Positions 1 through 9,015 are shown, numbered from the stretch's first letter. The stretch: DNA of 34,706 bases from Ruminococcus sp. (GCA_015066955.1 SVNJ01000004.1:1-34706); one strand, 5' to 3'. Numbers and translations are program-made. Notes: generated from the sequence alone by a model not told the origin.

Positions 1-240
1 ATTCACCCACTGTGCAACATCTTCGTCTTCATAAGTACCAGCCATTTCCCTCCACTCTTCTACCTCTTCAGCAGAGACGGCGGCGAGCTGTGTTTCACTC
101 TTGTACTGGCCATTAGATGCGAAAAACGTCAGGCTCATAGCATAATCTGTTTCCGCAGCAGCTGCCTGGAAAGGCACAGCGGAAACCAGTAGCATTGCTA
201 CCAGAGCCAGGCTCAGCAGCTTCTTCATTACTGTTTTCAT
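1..240 (-). CDS. Secreted protein, N-terminal part only (runs off the left window edge)
   Basis: Reverse complement of 1-240 is an uninterrupted frame: MKTVMKKLLSLALVAMLLVSAVPFQAAAAETDYAMSLTFFASNGQYKSETQLAAVSAEEVEEWREMAGTYEDEDVAQWVN; typical Sec signal peptide; strong RBS (aggaggtaagaacaATG). Not in the supplied ORF track, which lists an overlapping shadow frame at 113..307. Confidence 0.85.
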   Translation of the reverse strand, partial: MKTVMKKLLSLALVAMLLVSAVPFQAAAAETDYAMSLTFFASNGQYKSETQLAAVSAEEVEEWREMAGTYEDEDVAQWVN

Positions 241-331
241 TGTTCTTACCTCCTAATGAAATATTAGAAATAGTTTTCCGAAATGAAACCGCCTTGGCGT
301 AATCCATCCCGGCAGCTCTTTTCTTACAAGC

Positions 332-360
332 ATAATACCACAGACCTAACCGGAAGTCAA
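332..360 (-). promoter_or_regulatory. Predicted sigma-A-type promoter for the minus-strand secreted protein (TTGACT-N17-TATTAT)
   Basis: Reverse strand reads TTGACT tccggttaggtctgtgg TATTAT, about 90 nt upstream of the start at 240. Confidence 0.6.
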
Positions 361-396
361 TAGAAAAATTACAAAAGATACATCTACCCGCTTATA

Positions 397-1878
397 TTGT
401 TTGTATTACAGTTCGGATTCCTGATTATCCCCTCAAATCCGTACTACAAGGCATATAACGTACTTTACTTCTTATTCATCATACTCAATTTTGTGTTTAT
501 AATTATCAACAAGCCCGGTAAGAAGTTCAAGAAGCCCCTTGTTTACACAGCAAGAGTAAAGCGGATGCTTGCGACTTTTTTCATACTCATTGCAGCAATG
601 TTTGTCATCGCTTACTTCTCAACTGAGCAGAAAACAGAATATATAGTTGGTGGCATGCATCTTGATAACGGTATACCATATTTTAAATCGCATCTTCCCC
701 TTATCATAATCGGCTCTGCACTTTACCTCACTCCTATCCTTGTACCGCTGTCAAACCTCATCAACAAGCCAATTGAAAAGGCTGTGCAGAACTGGTATAT
801 CAATGACGCAAAGAAGCTTCTTGCTTCAATGCCGAATCTTCACAAGGTGGGAATTACAGGAAGCTACGGCAAAACCTCAATGAAATTCTACCTCAGCGAG
901 CTTCTGAATTCTCAGTACAATACACTGAAAACTCCCGAGAGCTACAATACACCTATGGGTGTTACTATTACGGTAAGACGTGACCTCAAGCCTACCCATG
1001 AATATTTTGTATGTGAAATGGGTGCAAGACGTGTGGGCGAAATCAAGGAGCTTTGCGGAATTGCAAATCCTCATGACGGTATTATTACCTCTGTAGGACC
1101 TCAGCACCTTGAAACCTTCAAATCAATCGAAAATGTTGTCGGCACCAAATTTGAGCTTGCGGACAGTATTTCCGCTCTCGGAAAAATTTATCTCAACGTC
1201 GATAATGAGCTTATCCGTGCAAAGGCTGACGAATACAAAAATGCCGTAACCTATGGTACGTGCGAGGGCAGTGACTACCGTGCTTCGGATATTACCGTTT
1301 CCGATAAGGGTACTGAGTTTACTATGACGGCTCCCGACGGAAGCTCCTGCCGATATACAACAAGGCTTCTCGGTGAGCATAACGTTCAGAATCTTGCAGG
1401 TGCAATTGCCTACAGTCACGGAAGTGCAGGAATTCCCCTTGAAAAGCTCATACTTCCCGTAAAGAGAATAGCGGCTGTACCTCACAGACTTGAGCTTGTT
1501 GACAAGGGCGGCGGACTTTGCTATATTGATGACGCTTACAATTCAAATCCAAGCGGATGTCGTGCGGCACTTAACGTTCTTGGACTTTTCGATGCGTGCA
1601 AAATTCTTGTAACTCCGGGCATGGTTGAGCTTGGTGAAAAGCAGGAGGAGCTTAACTGCGAGTTCGGAAGAGAAGCCGCAAAGGTCTGCGATTACGTGGT
1701 GCTTGTGGGTAAAATTCAGGCTGAGCCTATATACAAGGGTCTTATGGAGGCAGGCTATCCTGAGGAAAGGGTATTTATTGCTTCAAATCTGAACGAGGCA
1801 ATTTCTCACGTTCAGGCTTATCAGACAGATAAAAAGAAGATTGTTCTTCTTGAAAATGATTTGCCTGATAATTATTGA
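397..1878 (+). CDS. Mur ligase family protein (MurF-like) with N-terminal transmembrane segments; 5' end possibly truncated
   Basis: P-loop GITGSYGKTS, central Mur ligase sequence (YNTPMGVT, EMGARRVGEIKEL, ITSVGPQHLETF, DDAYNSNPSG). Listed start is TTG at 397 with no visible RBS; frame is open back to a TAG at 361-363. Confidence 0.85.
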   Translation: MFVLQFGFLIIPSNPYYKAYNVLYFLFIILNFVFIIINKPGKKFKKPLVYTARVKRMLATFFILIAAMFVIAYFSTEQKTEYIVGGMHLDNGIPYFKSHLPLIIIGSALYLTPILVPLSNLINKPIEKAVQNWYINDAKKLLASMPNLHKVGITGSYGKTSMKFYLSELLNSQYNTLKTPESYNTPMGVTITVRRDLKPTHEYFVCEMGARRVGEIKELCGIANPHDGIITSVGPQHLETFKSIENVVGTKFELADSISALGKIYLNVDNELIRAKADEYKNAVTYGTCEGSDYRASDITVSDKGTEFTMTAPDGSSCRYTTRLLGEHNVQNLAGAIAYSHGSAGIPLEKLILPVKRIAAVPHRLELVDKGGGLCYIDDAYNSNPSGCRAALNVLGLFDACKILVTPGMVELGEKQEELNCEFGREAAKVCDYVVLVGKIQAEPIYKGLMEAGYPEERVFIASNLNEAISHVQAYQTDKKKIVLLENDLPDNY

Positions 1879-1901
1879 GTGAAGAAAGTTTTGGTAAAAA
1901 T

Positions 1902-2006
1902 GTAGGGGTCGATGCCCACATCGACCCGTTCCCAAAACATTTCGATAAACCATCGAGCGGATGTGGGTGCCCAACGGAATGCCTTTGAGGTACATCCACC
2001 CCCTGC
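1902..2006. repeat. Intergenic composite repeat with three consecutive stem-loops
   Basis: GTAGGGGTCGATGcccaCATCGACCCG (1902-1928); TCGATaaaccATCGA (1942-1956); gcGGATGTgggtgcc...ggtACATCCacccccTGC (1957-2006). Confidence 0.6.
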
Positions 2007-2048
2007 ACAGAACATATTTCATACAAATATTAAAAGGAGAGATACATT

Positions 2049-3236
2049 ATGAAGATTAATCTTGCAGTTCTTTTCGGCGGAAAAAGTGTTGAACATGAGG
2101 TTTCCGTTATTTCTGCGGTTCAGGCTATGGCAAGCATGAACAAGGAAAAGTATAATATTATACCAATCTACATGACAAAGGGAAATGAGTTCTACACAGG
2201 CGAAAAGCTCTTCGACATCAACTCATACAAGGATATTCCCGCAATGCTCAAGGAGTGTACCGAGTGTATAATGCTCCGCAGTGAGGGCAAGGTTCAGCTT
2301 ATCCGTCAGAAGATGAAGAAATTCGGAAGCAACCTTATTTCCGAAATTGATATTGCATTCCCTATCGTTCACGGTACAAACGTTGAGGACGGTGCACTTC
2401 AGGGCTTTCTTCAGACTCTCGACATACCCTATGTAGGCTGTGACGTTCTTGCTTCGGCTGTCGGTATGGATAAATTCGTAATGAAGATTCTCCTTAAGGA
2501 CGCAGGCTTCCCTGTACTTGACTGCTGCCGCTTCTCCTCATTTGAGGCTGACAATATCGGTGCATGCATTGACAAGGTTGAGGCTAAGTTCAGCTATCCT
2601 GTAATTGTAAAGCCCATCAATCTCGGTTCAAGCGTAGGTATCTCTAAGGCTTCTGACCGTGACGGACTTGAAAAGGCTATGGACGAAGCTTTCCAGTTTG
2701 CTGACAGAATCCTTGTTGAGCCTGCTGTTGTAAAGCTCAAGGAAATAAACTGCTCTGTAGTCGGTGACAGTGAGAGCGCGGAAGCTTCCGTGCTTGAAGA
2801 GCCTGTACAGGCAAGCGAGGATGAAATCCTCAGCTATGAGCAGAAGTATGTAGGCGGAGGAAAATCAGGCGGAAGCAAGGGTATGGCCACCCTTAAGAGA
2901 AAGATTCCCGCTGAGATTACTCCTGAGCAGGACGAATATATCAGAAAAACTGCCGTTGACGCATTCCGTTATCTCGGCTGCAACGGTGTTACACGCATCG
3001 ATTTCATGATTGATATGGAGACCGATAAGGTTTATCTCAACGAAATCAACACCATTCCCGGCTCACTTGCTTTCTATCTCTGGGAGCCTAAGGGTGTCAG
3101 GTATACAGAGCTTCTTGAACGTATGATTAATCTTGCACAGAAGCGTTACAGACAGAATGAGAAGATAAGCTACTCCTTTGATACGAATATTCTTGCTATG
3201 GGCGGAAGCTTCGGTTCAAAGGGAAGCAAAAGATAG
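2049..3236 (+). CDS. ddl: D-alanine--D-alanine ligase
   Basis: MKINLAVLFGGKSVEHEVSVISA, HGTNVEDGALQGFLQTLDIPYVGCDVLASAVGMDK, YEQKY omega-loop, NEINTIPGSLAFYLWE; RBS aaaggagag. Confidence 0.95.
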   Translation: MKINLAVLFGGKSVEHEVSVISAVQAMASMNKEKYNIIPIYMTKGNEFYTGEKLFDINSYKDIPAMLKECTECIMLRSEGKVQLIRQKMKKFGSNLISEIDIAFPIVHGTNVEDGALQGFLQTLDIPYVGCDVLASAVGMDKFVMKILLKDAGFPVLDCCRFSSFEADNIGACIDKVEAKFSYPVIVKPINLGSSVGISKASDRDGLEKAMDEAFQFADRILVEPAVVKLKEINCSVVGDSESAEASVLEEPVQASEDEILSYEQKYVGGGKSGGSKGMATLKRKIPAEITPEQDEYIRKTAVDAFRYLGCNGVTRIDFMIDMETDKVYLNEINTIPGSLAFYLWEPKGVRYTELLERMINLAQKRYRQNEKISYSFDTNILAMGGSFGSKGSKR

Positions 3237-4180
3237 TGAAAACAGGCAGGGATTATCAGGAAGAGCTTGAAATTCTGCGTACACAGCTGCTGCGTCAGCA
3301 GCAGGAAGAGACAGAAGTGAAGGCTGAGGAGACGGAAGAGCTTTCACCTGAGGAGATTAAAAAGAAAAAACGAAAACGTTTAGCAAGCAATATAGTGTTT
3401 ATCCTTTTTGCGGCTATGATTCTTCTTGCTTTTGGTGGAAAAATTCTTGAAAAGCCCTTTCTAATAGGAGCTGCTATAGTTCTTATGGGTATTATCACAA
3501 TGATTGCAGCTCTTACGGGAAATACTCAGAAAAAGCGTTCTTTTACCATAAGATACATTAAAATAAAAGCAAAAGAAATTATGACACGAATTTGCTTTTG
3601 GGTTATGGGACTTTGCATTATTGCAGGCGTAGTAATGGTTATAATGGGTTTGCAGGACTATTTAATCTATCTTATTTTAGGAATGTTCGGCATTTTCTTT
3701 TTAATGATGGCTGTAAGCGTCACGACTCCGTATTTTTACGTAAAAAAGAAGGTAAAGCATCTGAAAGAAGTCTGCACCGTACCTGTTACGGCGGTTTGCA
3801 CCGACAAAAACGAAAAAGACCGCATTACAATCGTCATAGAGAAAATTGAGCTTATGCCCTCTTATGTCAATGTGAAAACATCCACATGTACCTCTGCAAG
3901 AAGATATGTAAGAAGCTTCTGCAGTCCTGTCTATGAGATTTACTACGGCGGACAGACATATACCCTGTGCGATAACAATTACAATAATTTCAATATTCCC
4001 GAAGCAGGAGATGAACGTGAAATCTTAATAAATCCTGATAATCCTCAGGAATTCTACGATTTTATGCGTTATAAAAAGGAGCTTTCCGCTGCTCTCGGGC
4101 ACGCAGTTTTCAGTATATTTGCGATACTGCCGTTTATTTTGTTTTTCGGATTTATCGCAGTGTTGTTTATTATGCAGTAA
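3236..4180 (+). CDS. Membrane protein of unknown function (possibly DUF3592-like)
   Basis: GTG start overlapping the ddl stop (TAGTG); acidic/basic N-terminus, several hydrophobic segments, soluble part with INPDNPQEF. Confidence 0.7.
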   Translation: MKTGRDYQEELEILRTQLLRQQQEETEVKAEETEELSPEEIKKKKRKRLASNIVFILFAAMILLAFGGKILEKPFLIGAAIVLMGIITMIAALTGNTQKKRSFTIRYIKIKAKEIMTRICFWVMGLCIIAGVVMVIMGLQDYLIYLILGMFGIFFLMMAVSVTTPYFYVKKKVKHLKEVCTVPVTAVCTDKNEKDRITIVIEKIELMPSYVNVKTSTCTSARRYVRSFCSPVYEIYYGGQTYTLCDNNYNNFNIPEAGDEREILINPDNPQEFYDFMRYKKELSAALGHAVFSIFAILPFILFFGFIAVLFIMQ

Positions 4181-4211
4181 TCAATAAAACTAATATAAAG
4201 AGGTGTGAAAA

Positions 4212-4787
4212 ATGACCGAAAAGGAAAAAATGATTGCCGGCGAGCTTTATAACAGCGGCGAAAGAGAGCTTGTAAACGAGCGTATAGCTGCAAAAAAATT
4301 ATGTATCGAGTACAACAATCTGCCATATAACGATTTTGAGAAAAAGAGCAGGCTTCTTAAAAGGCTTCTCGGAATTAAGGGCGAAAATACGTGGATTGAC
4401 CCCGAATTCTATTGTGATTACGGCTATAATATCGTTATCGGCGACAATTTCTACGCAAATCATAACTGCGTAATTCTTGACTGTGCCGATGTTGTATTCG
4501 GTGACAATGTTTTCATCGGACCTAACTGCGGCTTCTATACGGCAGGGCATCCTATTGACGCCGAAACACGCAACAGCGGTCTTGAATTTGCTCATCCCAT
4601 AAAGGTAGGCAGCAATGTATGGATTGGCGGAAGCGTGTGTGTAATGCCGGGTGTTACTATCGGTGACAATGTTGTTATCGGTGCCGGAAGCGTTGTAACG
4701 AAGGATATTCCTTCAAACGTGGTTGCTGTGGGAAATCCCTGCAAGGTACTGCGTGAAATAACCGATAAGGACGTACCGGAAAAATAG
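4212..4787 (+). CDS. Sugar O-acetyltransferase, left-handed beta-helix (maltose/galactoside acetyltransferase family)
   Basis: MTEKEKMIAGELYNSG N-terminus; hexapeptide repeats GDNVFIGPNCGFYTAGHP, VWIGGSVCVMPGVTIGDNVVIGAGSVVTKDIP. Confidence 0.93.
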   Translation: MTEKEKMIAGELYNSGERELVNERIAAKKLCIEYNNLPYNDFEKKSRLLKRLLGIKGENTWIDPEFYCDYGYNIVIGDNFYANHNCVILDCADVVFGDNVFIGPNCGFYTAGHPIDAETRNSGLEFAHPIKVGSNVWIGGSVCVMPGVTIGDNVVIGAGSVVTKDIPSNVVAVGNPCKVLREITDKDVPEK

Positions 4788-4805
4788 TGTAAAGGAGGCT
4801 ATGCC

Positions 4806-5756
4806 GTGAATACACTGCACTTCAAATATGCGGTTGAAATTGAAAAAACAAGGTCGATTACTCAGGCTGCGGAAAATCTTTTCATGGCTCAGCCTAACCT
4901 GAGCAAGGCTATCAAGGAGCTTGAAAATACGCTGGGTATAACTATTTTCAGACGTACATCAAAGGGTGTTATTCCCACAGAGCAGGGTCTGAAATTTCTC
5001 AGCTATGCAAAGCAGGTGCTTATTCAGATTGACAATATGAAGGCGATACATTCCCCCGATAAGCCTCAGCATCAGAAAATAAAGATATCCGTGCCGAGAG
5101 CAGGCTATATTTCAAAGGCACTTTCGGACTATATAACAGGCTTCAACAGCCTTGACAATATCGAAGTCTATATGCGTGAGACAAACTCCATACAGACTAT
5201 TGCGGATGTGCGTGAACAGAATTACGATTTCGGCATAATCCGTTTCAACATGAAGCATGAAAAATATTTTAACGACTATCTGCGTGAAAAAAGCCTTGAA
5301 TCACAGATTCTGTGGGATTTTGAGATGAATGTGCTCTTTTCACCCGAGCATCCTCTTGCACAGGAGGATGCGGTTGACTATCAGGAGCTGATAAAGACCT
5401 CAATTGAAGTTGCACAGGGTGATAACTTTGTGCCCTATTATTCTCAGTCAGGCACGGTTATAGGCTATCTGAGCAGTGAGGACGACATCACAAGCAGAAA
5501 GCTTTATATGTTTGACAGGGGAAGTATGCTCGATGCCCTTAAAACTGTGAAGAACTCTTTTATGCTTGTTTCACCTATGACTAATGAGGATACCGCACGC
5601 TACGGACTTGTGCAGAAAAAGTGTGCCGCAAAGGACAACAGCTTCCGTGACATTATAATATATTCATCGGGACATAATCTTTCAGAGGCTGAAATGAAGC
5701 TTGTGAACAGGATTTGTGCCGCAAGAAATGAGTCTGCGTTTGGCGGAGCAATATAA
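4806..5756 (+). CDS. LysR family transcriptional regulator
   Basis: N-terminal HTH FKYAVEIEKTRSITQAAENLFMAQPNLSKAIKELENTLGITIFRRTSKGVIPTEQG; GTG start with aaaggagg RBS. Confidence 0.93.
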   Translation: MNTLHFKYAVEIEKTRSITQAAENLFMAQPNLSKAIKELENTLGITIFRRTSKGVIPTEQGLKFLSYAKQVLIQIDNMKAIHSPDKPQHQKIKISVPRAGYISKALSDYITGFNSLDNIEVYMRETNSIQTIADVREQNYDFGIIRFNMKHEKYFNDYLREKSLESQILWDFEMNVLFSPEHPLAQEDAVDYQELIKTSIEVAQGDNFVPYYSQSGTVIGYLSSEDDITSRKLYMFDRGSMLDALKTVKNSFMLVSPMTNEDTARYGLVQKKCAAKDNSFRDIIIYSSGHNLSEAEMKLVNRICAARNESAFGGAI

Positions 5757-5801
5757 TTAACGGAATATTAACATGCGTTTTTGGAATAGCTAAAATTGAC
5801 A

Positions 5802-5826
5802 GGACGGAAATTTTCCGTCCTTTTTT
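5802..5826 (+). terminator. Rho-independent terminator after the LysR gene
   Basis: GGACGGAAATTTTCCGTCC followed by TTTTTT. Confidence 0.85.
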
Positions 5827-6040
5827 ATGTTGAAAATAGGTGCTGATTTATGAAAAATGGCGTAATACCACAGATTTATTTGAGGTTTTGAATATCGATA
5901 AAAGAATATCGATATGCAGTGTATATATTTGCGGATATGGGAATTTTGTGGTAGAATGTATCTTAGAATATATAAGGCTTACTGTATATTCCGACAATGG
6001 CGTCGGAGTGTGCAAATAAAACAGAAGGAAGGTATTTGAC

Positions 6041-6883
6041 ATGTTTGAAATACTCGAAAAAAGATGCCTTAACCCTACGGTTACACTCATGAGAATAAAC
6101 GCTCCCCTCGTTGCAAAGAAGGCTCAGCCGGGACAGTTTATTATCCTCAGAACAGATGAAAACGGCGAGCGTATTCCCCTTACAATTGCCGATTATGACC
6201 GTGAAAACGGCTCAGTTACTATTATATTCCAGATTGTGGGAGCTTCAACAGAAAAGCTCAATCACCTTAACGAGGGCGACTGCCTCAGAGATTTTGCGGG
6301 ACCTCTCGGACGTGCAACACATACCGACGGACTCAAAAAGGTTGCTGTAGTAGGCGGCGGCGTAGGCTGTGCTATCGCTTATCCCGTTGCAAAGAAGCTT
6401 CATGAGCTTGGCTGTGAGGTTCACGCTATTGCAGGCTTCCGCTCAAAGGACCTTGTTATCCTTGAAGATGAGTTCAAAGCGGCAAGCTCAGAATTCATAC
6501 TTATGTCCGATGACGGCAGCTGCGGTGAAAAGGGACTTGTTACCGACGCACTCAGAAAGCTTATCGAAAGCGGCGAGGAGTACGACGAGGTTATTACAAT
6601 CGGTCCGCTTATCATGATGAAGTTTGTATGTGCACTTACAAAGGAATTCGGCGTAAAGACCATTGCTTCCATGAATCCTGTCATGATTGACGGCACGGGA
6701 ATGTGCGGAGGCTGTCGTCTTACCGTTGGCGGAAAGACTAAGTTTGCATGCGTTGACGGACCCGAATTCGACGGACACGAAATTGATTTTGATGAGATAA
6801 TGTCAAGAAACTCAATGTACAGGGACTTTGAGCGTAAGGCTCATGAGGATACCTGCAATCTCTTTAAAATGGAGGTAAAGTGA
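6041..6883 (+). CDS. nfnA: Sulfide/dihydroorotate dehydrogenase-like FAD/NAD-binding protein (NfnA-type ferredoxin-NADP+ reductase subunit)
   Basis: PGQFIILRTDENGERIPLTIAD, VVGGGVGCAIAYPVAKKL, GTGMCGGCRLTVGGKTKFACVDGPEFDGHEIDFDEIMSRNSMY cluster-binding motif; directly upstream of the GltA/NfnB-like gene. Confidence 0.85.
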   Translation: MFEILEKRCLNPTVTLMRINAPLVAKKAQPGQFIILRTDENGERIPLTIADYDRENGSVTIIFQIVGASTEKLNHLNEGDCLRDFAGPLGRATHTDGLKKVAVVGGGVGCAIAYPVAKKLHELGCEVHAIAGFRSKDLVILEDEFKAASSEFILMSDDGSCGEKGLVTDALRKLIESGEEYDEVITIGPLIMMKFVCALTKEFGVKTIASMNPVMIDGTGMCGGCRLTVGGKTKFACVDGPEFDGHEIDFDEIMSRNSMYRDFERKAHEDTCNLFKMEVK

Positions 6884-6884
6884 T

Positions 6885-8273
6885 ATGGCAAATATGTCCC
6901 TTAAGAAAAACGAAATGCCCGTTCAGGAGCCTGATGTAAGAAACGGCAATTTCAGCGAGGTTGCTCTCGGTTATGAGGAGCTTACCGCTATAGATGAGGC
7001 AAAGAGATGCCTTAACTGCAAGAACAAGTCCTGTACTCAGGGCTGTCCCGTACAGATTGATATTCCCGCATTTATTTCCGAAGTTGCGGAGGGCCGCTTC
7101 GAGGAGGCTTATAAAATCATTACAAAGTCAAGCTCACTTCCTGCTGTATGCGGACGAGTTTGTCCTCAGGAAAGCCAGTGCGAAAGCAAGTGCGTAAGAG
7201 GCATAAAGGGTGAGCCTGTTGCTATAGGACGTCTTGAAAGATTTGTTGCTGACTGGCACAATGCAAACGTAAAGGAAGCACCTGAAGTTCCTGCTTCAAA
7301 CGGACATAAGGTAGCTGTAATCGGCTCAGGTCCTTCGGGACTTGCCTGTGCAGGCGACCTTGCAAAGAAGGGTTACGAGGTAACAGTATACGAGGCTCTT
7401 CACGTTGCAGGCGGCGTACTTTCCTATGGTATTCCCGAATTCCGTCTGCCGAAGTCAATTGTTCAGAAGGAAATTGACGGTCTCAAGGCACTCGGTGTTG
7501 CAGTTGAAACTAATATTATCATCGGAAAGACTCTTTCAATAGACGAGCTTATGGGTGAATACGGCTTTGAGGCAGTATTTATCGGCTCAGGTGCAGGTCT
7601 GCCGAGATTTATGAATATCAAGGGTGAAAACCTCAGCGGTGTATATTCCGCAAATGAATTCCTCACAAGAATTAACCTCATGAAGGCTTATGCTCCCGAT
7701 GCAACTACTCCCATTGCTCCCGGAAAGAAGGCAGTAATCGTAGGCGGCGGAAATGTTGCTATGGACGCTGCAAGATGTGCAAAGAGACTCGGTGCTGACG
7801 TAACAATCGTTTACAGACGTACCGAAAAGGAGCTTCCCGCAAGAGCAGAGGAAGTCGAGCACGCAATGGAGGAAGGTATCAACTTTAAATTCCTCACAAA
7901 TCCCATTGAAATCACTTCCGACGAAAGAAAGTGGGTTAAGGGCGTAATCTGCGAGCAGATGGAGCTTTCTGCACCCGATGAGTCGGGCAGAGCACGTCCC
8001 GTTGCAATTGAGGGCAGCGAGTTTGAAATTGAGGCTGACTGCGTAATCATGTCAATCGGTACATCTCCGAATCCCCTTATCAAGTCCACAACAGAAGGCC
8101 TTGATACTCAGAAATGGGGCGGAATTATCGCCGACGAGGAAACCGGTCTTACTTCGAGAGAGGGCGTGTACGCAGGCGGTGACGCTGTTACAGGTGCCGC
8201 AACGGTAATCCTTGCAATGGGCGCAGGCAAAAAAGCTGCCACTGCAATCGACGAGTATATCAGCAATAAGTGA
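6885..8273 (+). CDS. nfnB: GltA-type / NfnB-like NADPH oxidoreductase subunit (glutamate synthase small-subunit family)
   Basis: CLNCKNKSCTQGCPVQIDIPAFI, CGRVCPQESQCESKCVRG cysteine motifs; IGSGPSGLACAGDLAKKGYEVTVYEA and VGGGNVAMDAARCAKRLGADVTIVYRR dinucleotide-binding folds. Confidence 0.9.
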   Translation: MANMSLKKNEMPVQEPDVRNGNFSEVALGYEELTAIDEAKRCLNCKNKSCTQGCPVQIDIPAFISEVAEGRFEEAYKIITKSSSLPAVCGRVCPQESQCESKCVRGIKGEPVAIGRLERFVADWHNANVKEAPEVPASNGHKVAVIGSGPSGLACAGDLAKKGYEVTVYEALHVAGGVLSYGIPEFRLPKSIVQKEIDGLKALGVAVETNIIIGKTLSIDELMGEYGFEAVFIGSGAGLPRFMNIKGENLSGVYSANEFLTRINLMKAYAPDATTPIAPGKKAVIVGGGNVAMDAARCAKRLGADVTIVYRRTEKELPARAEEVEHAMEEGINFKFLTNPIEITSDERKWVKGVICEQMELSAPDESGRARPVAIEGSEFEIEADCVIMSIGTSPNPLIKSTTEGLDTQKWGGIIADEETGLTSREGVYAGGDAVTGAATVILAMGAGKKAATAIDEYISNK

Positions 8274-8274
8274 T

Positions 8275-8898
8275 ATGAACAGAAATATTAATCAACAGAC
8301 GGTAAGACGTCTGCCGATGTACCTTGAATATCTTGAAGCTCTCCCTGAGGATGACTGCCATAAGCAGAATATTTCCGCAACGGCAATTGCTGAGGCTTTG
8401 TCGCTGAATGATGTGCAGGTAAGAAAGGACCTTGCATCTGTAAGCAGCGGCGGCAGACCTAAGGTAGGCTATGTAACGGACGAGCTTATTACCGACATAA
8501 AGCGTTTTCTCGGCTATTACAACAATGACGGTGTAATCATTGCAGGTGCGGGAAATTTCGGACGAGGACTTCTCTCCTTTGAGGGTTTTGAGAAGTACGG
8601 GCTTAAGGTACTTGCAGGCTTTGACAGAAACAGTGAAATAATAGGCACTGAGATTCACGGTCTTACAATTTATCCCGTAGACCGCATGAAGGAATTCTGT
8701 GCCGAGAAAAATGTACATATAGGAATTATTACCGTGCCTGAGCATGAAGCTCAGGAGGTATGCGATATAATGGTAAAATCGGGAATAACGGCTATTCTCA
8801 ACTTTGCGTGTGTGCAGCTGAATGCGCCTGAAAATGTTTCCGTGCAGAATCAGAATATTGCATTCAGCCTTGCGATGCTTTCAAGGGATTTTCTGTAA
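8275..8898 (+). CDS. rex: Redox-sensing transcriptional repressor Rex
   Basis: MNRNINQQTVRRLPMYLEYLEAL, VRKDLASVSSGGRPKVGYVT, IIAGAGNFGRGLLSFEGFEKYGLKVLAGFD. ATG at 8275 chosen over the track's 8212 start because 8275 is the Rex N-terminus and avoids a 60-bp overlap. Confidence 0.93.
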   Translation: MNRNINQQTVRRLPMYLEYLEALPEDDCHKQNISATAIAEALSLNDVQVRKDLASVSSGGRPKVGYVTDELITDIKRFLGYYNNDGVIIAGAGNFGRGLLSFEGFEKYGLKVLAGFDRNSEIIGTEIHGLTIYPVDRMKEFCAEKNVHIGIITVPEHEAQEVCDIMVKSGITAILNFACVQLNAPENVSVQNQNIAFSLAMLSRDFL

Positions 8899-8956
8899 GG
8901 AATAATTAATCAGTAAAATGAATATAATGAAGAGAAATGATTCTTCATCTTCTCTG

Positions 8957-9006
8957 AAAACACAACGGCTTCGGAAATTGCTCTCCGAAGCCGTTGTGTT
9001 TTTATT
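8957..9006. terminator. Bidirectional terminator between convergent rex and the VanY-type gene
   Basis: AAAACACAACGGCTTCGG aaattgctct CCGAAGCCGTTGTGTTTT. Confidence 0.9.
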
Positions 9007-9015
9007 ATATTCGCA

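Noticed and set aside
113-307. 64-aa minus-strand ORF in the supplied track
   Set aside because: Overlaps out of frame with the real secreted protein (1-240 minus), which has the RBS, promoter and signal peptide; it is a shadow frame.
8260-8745. 161-aa minus-strand ORF
   Set aside because: Antisense to rex.
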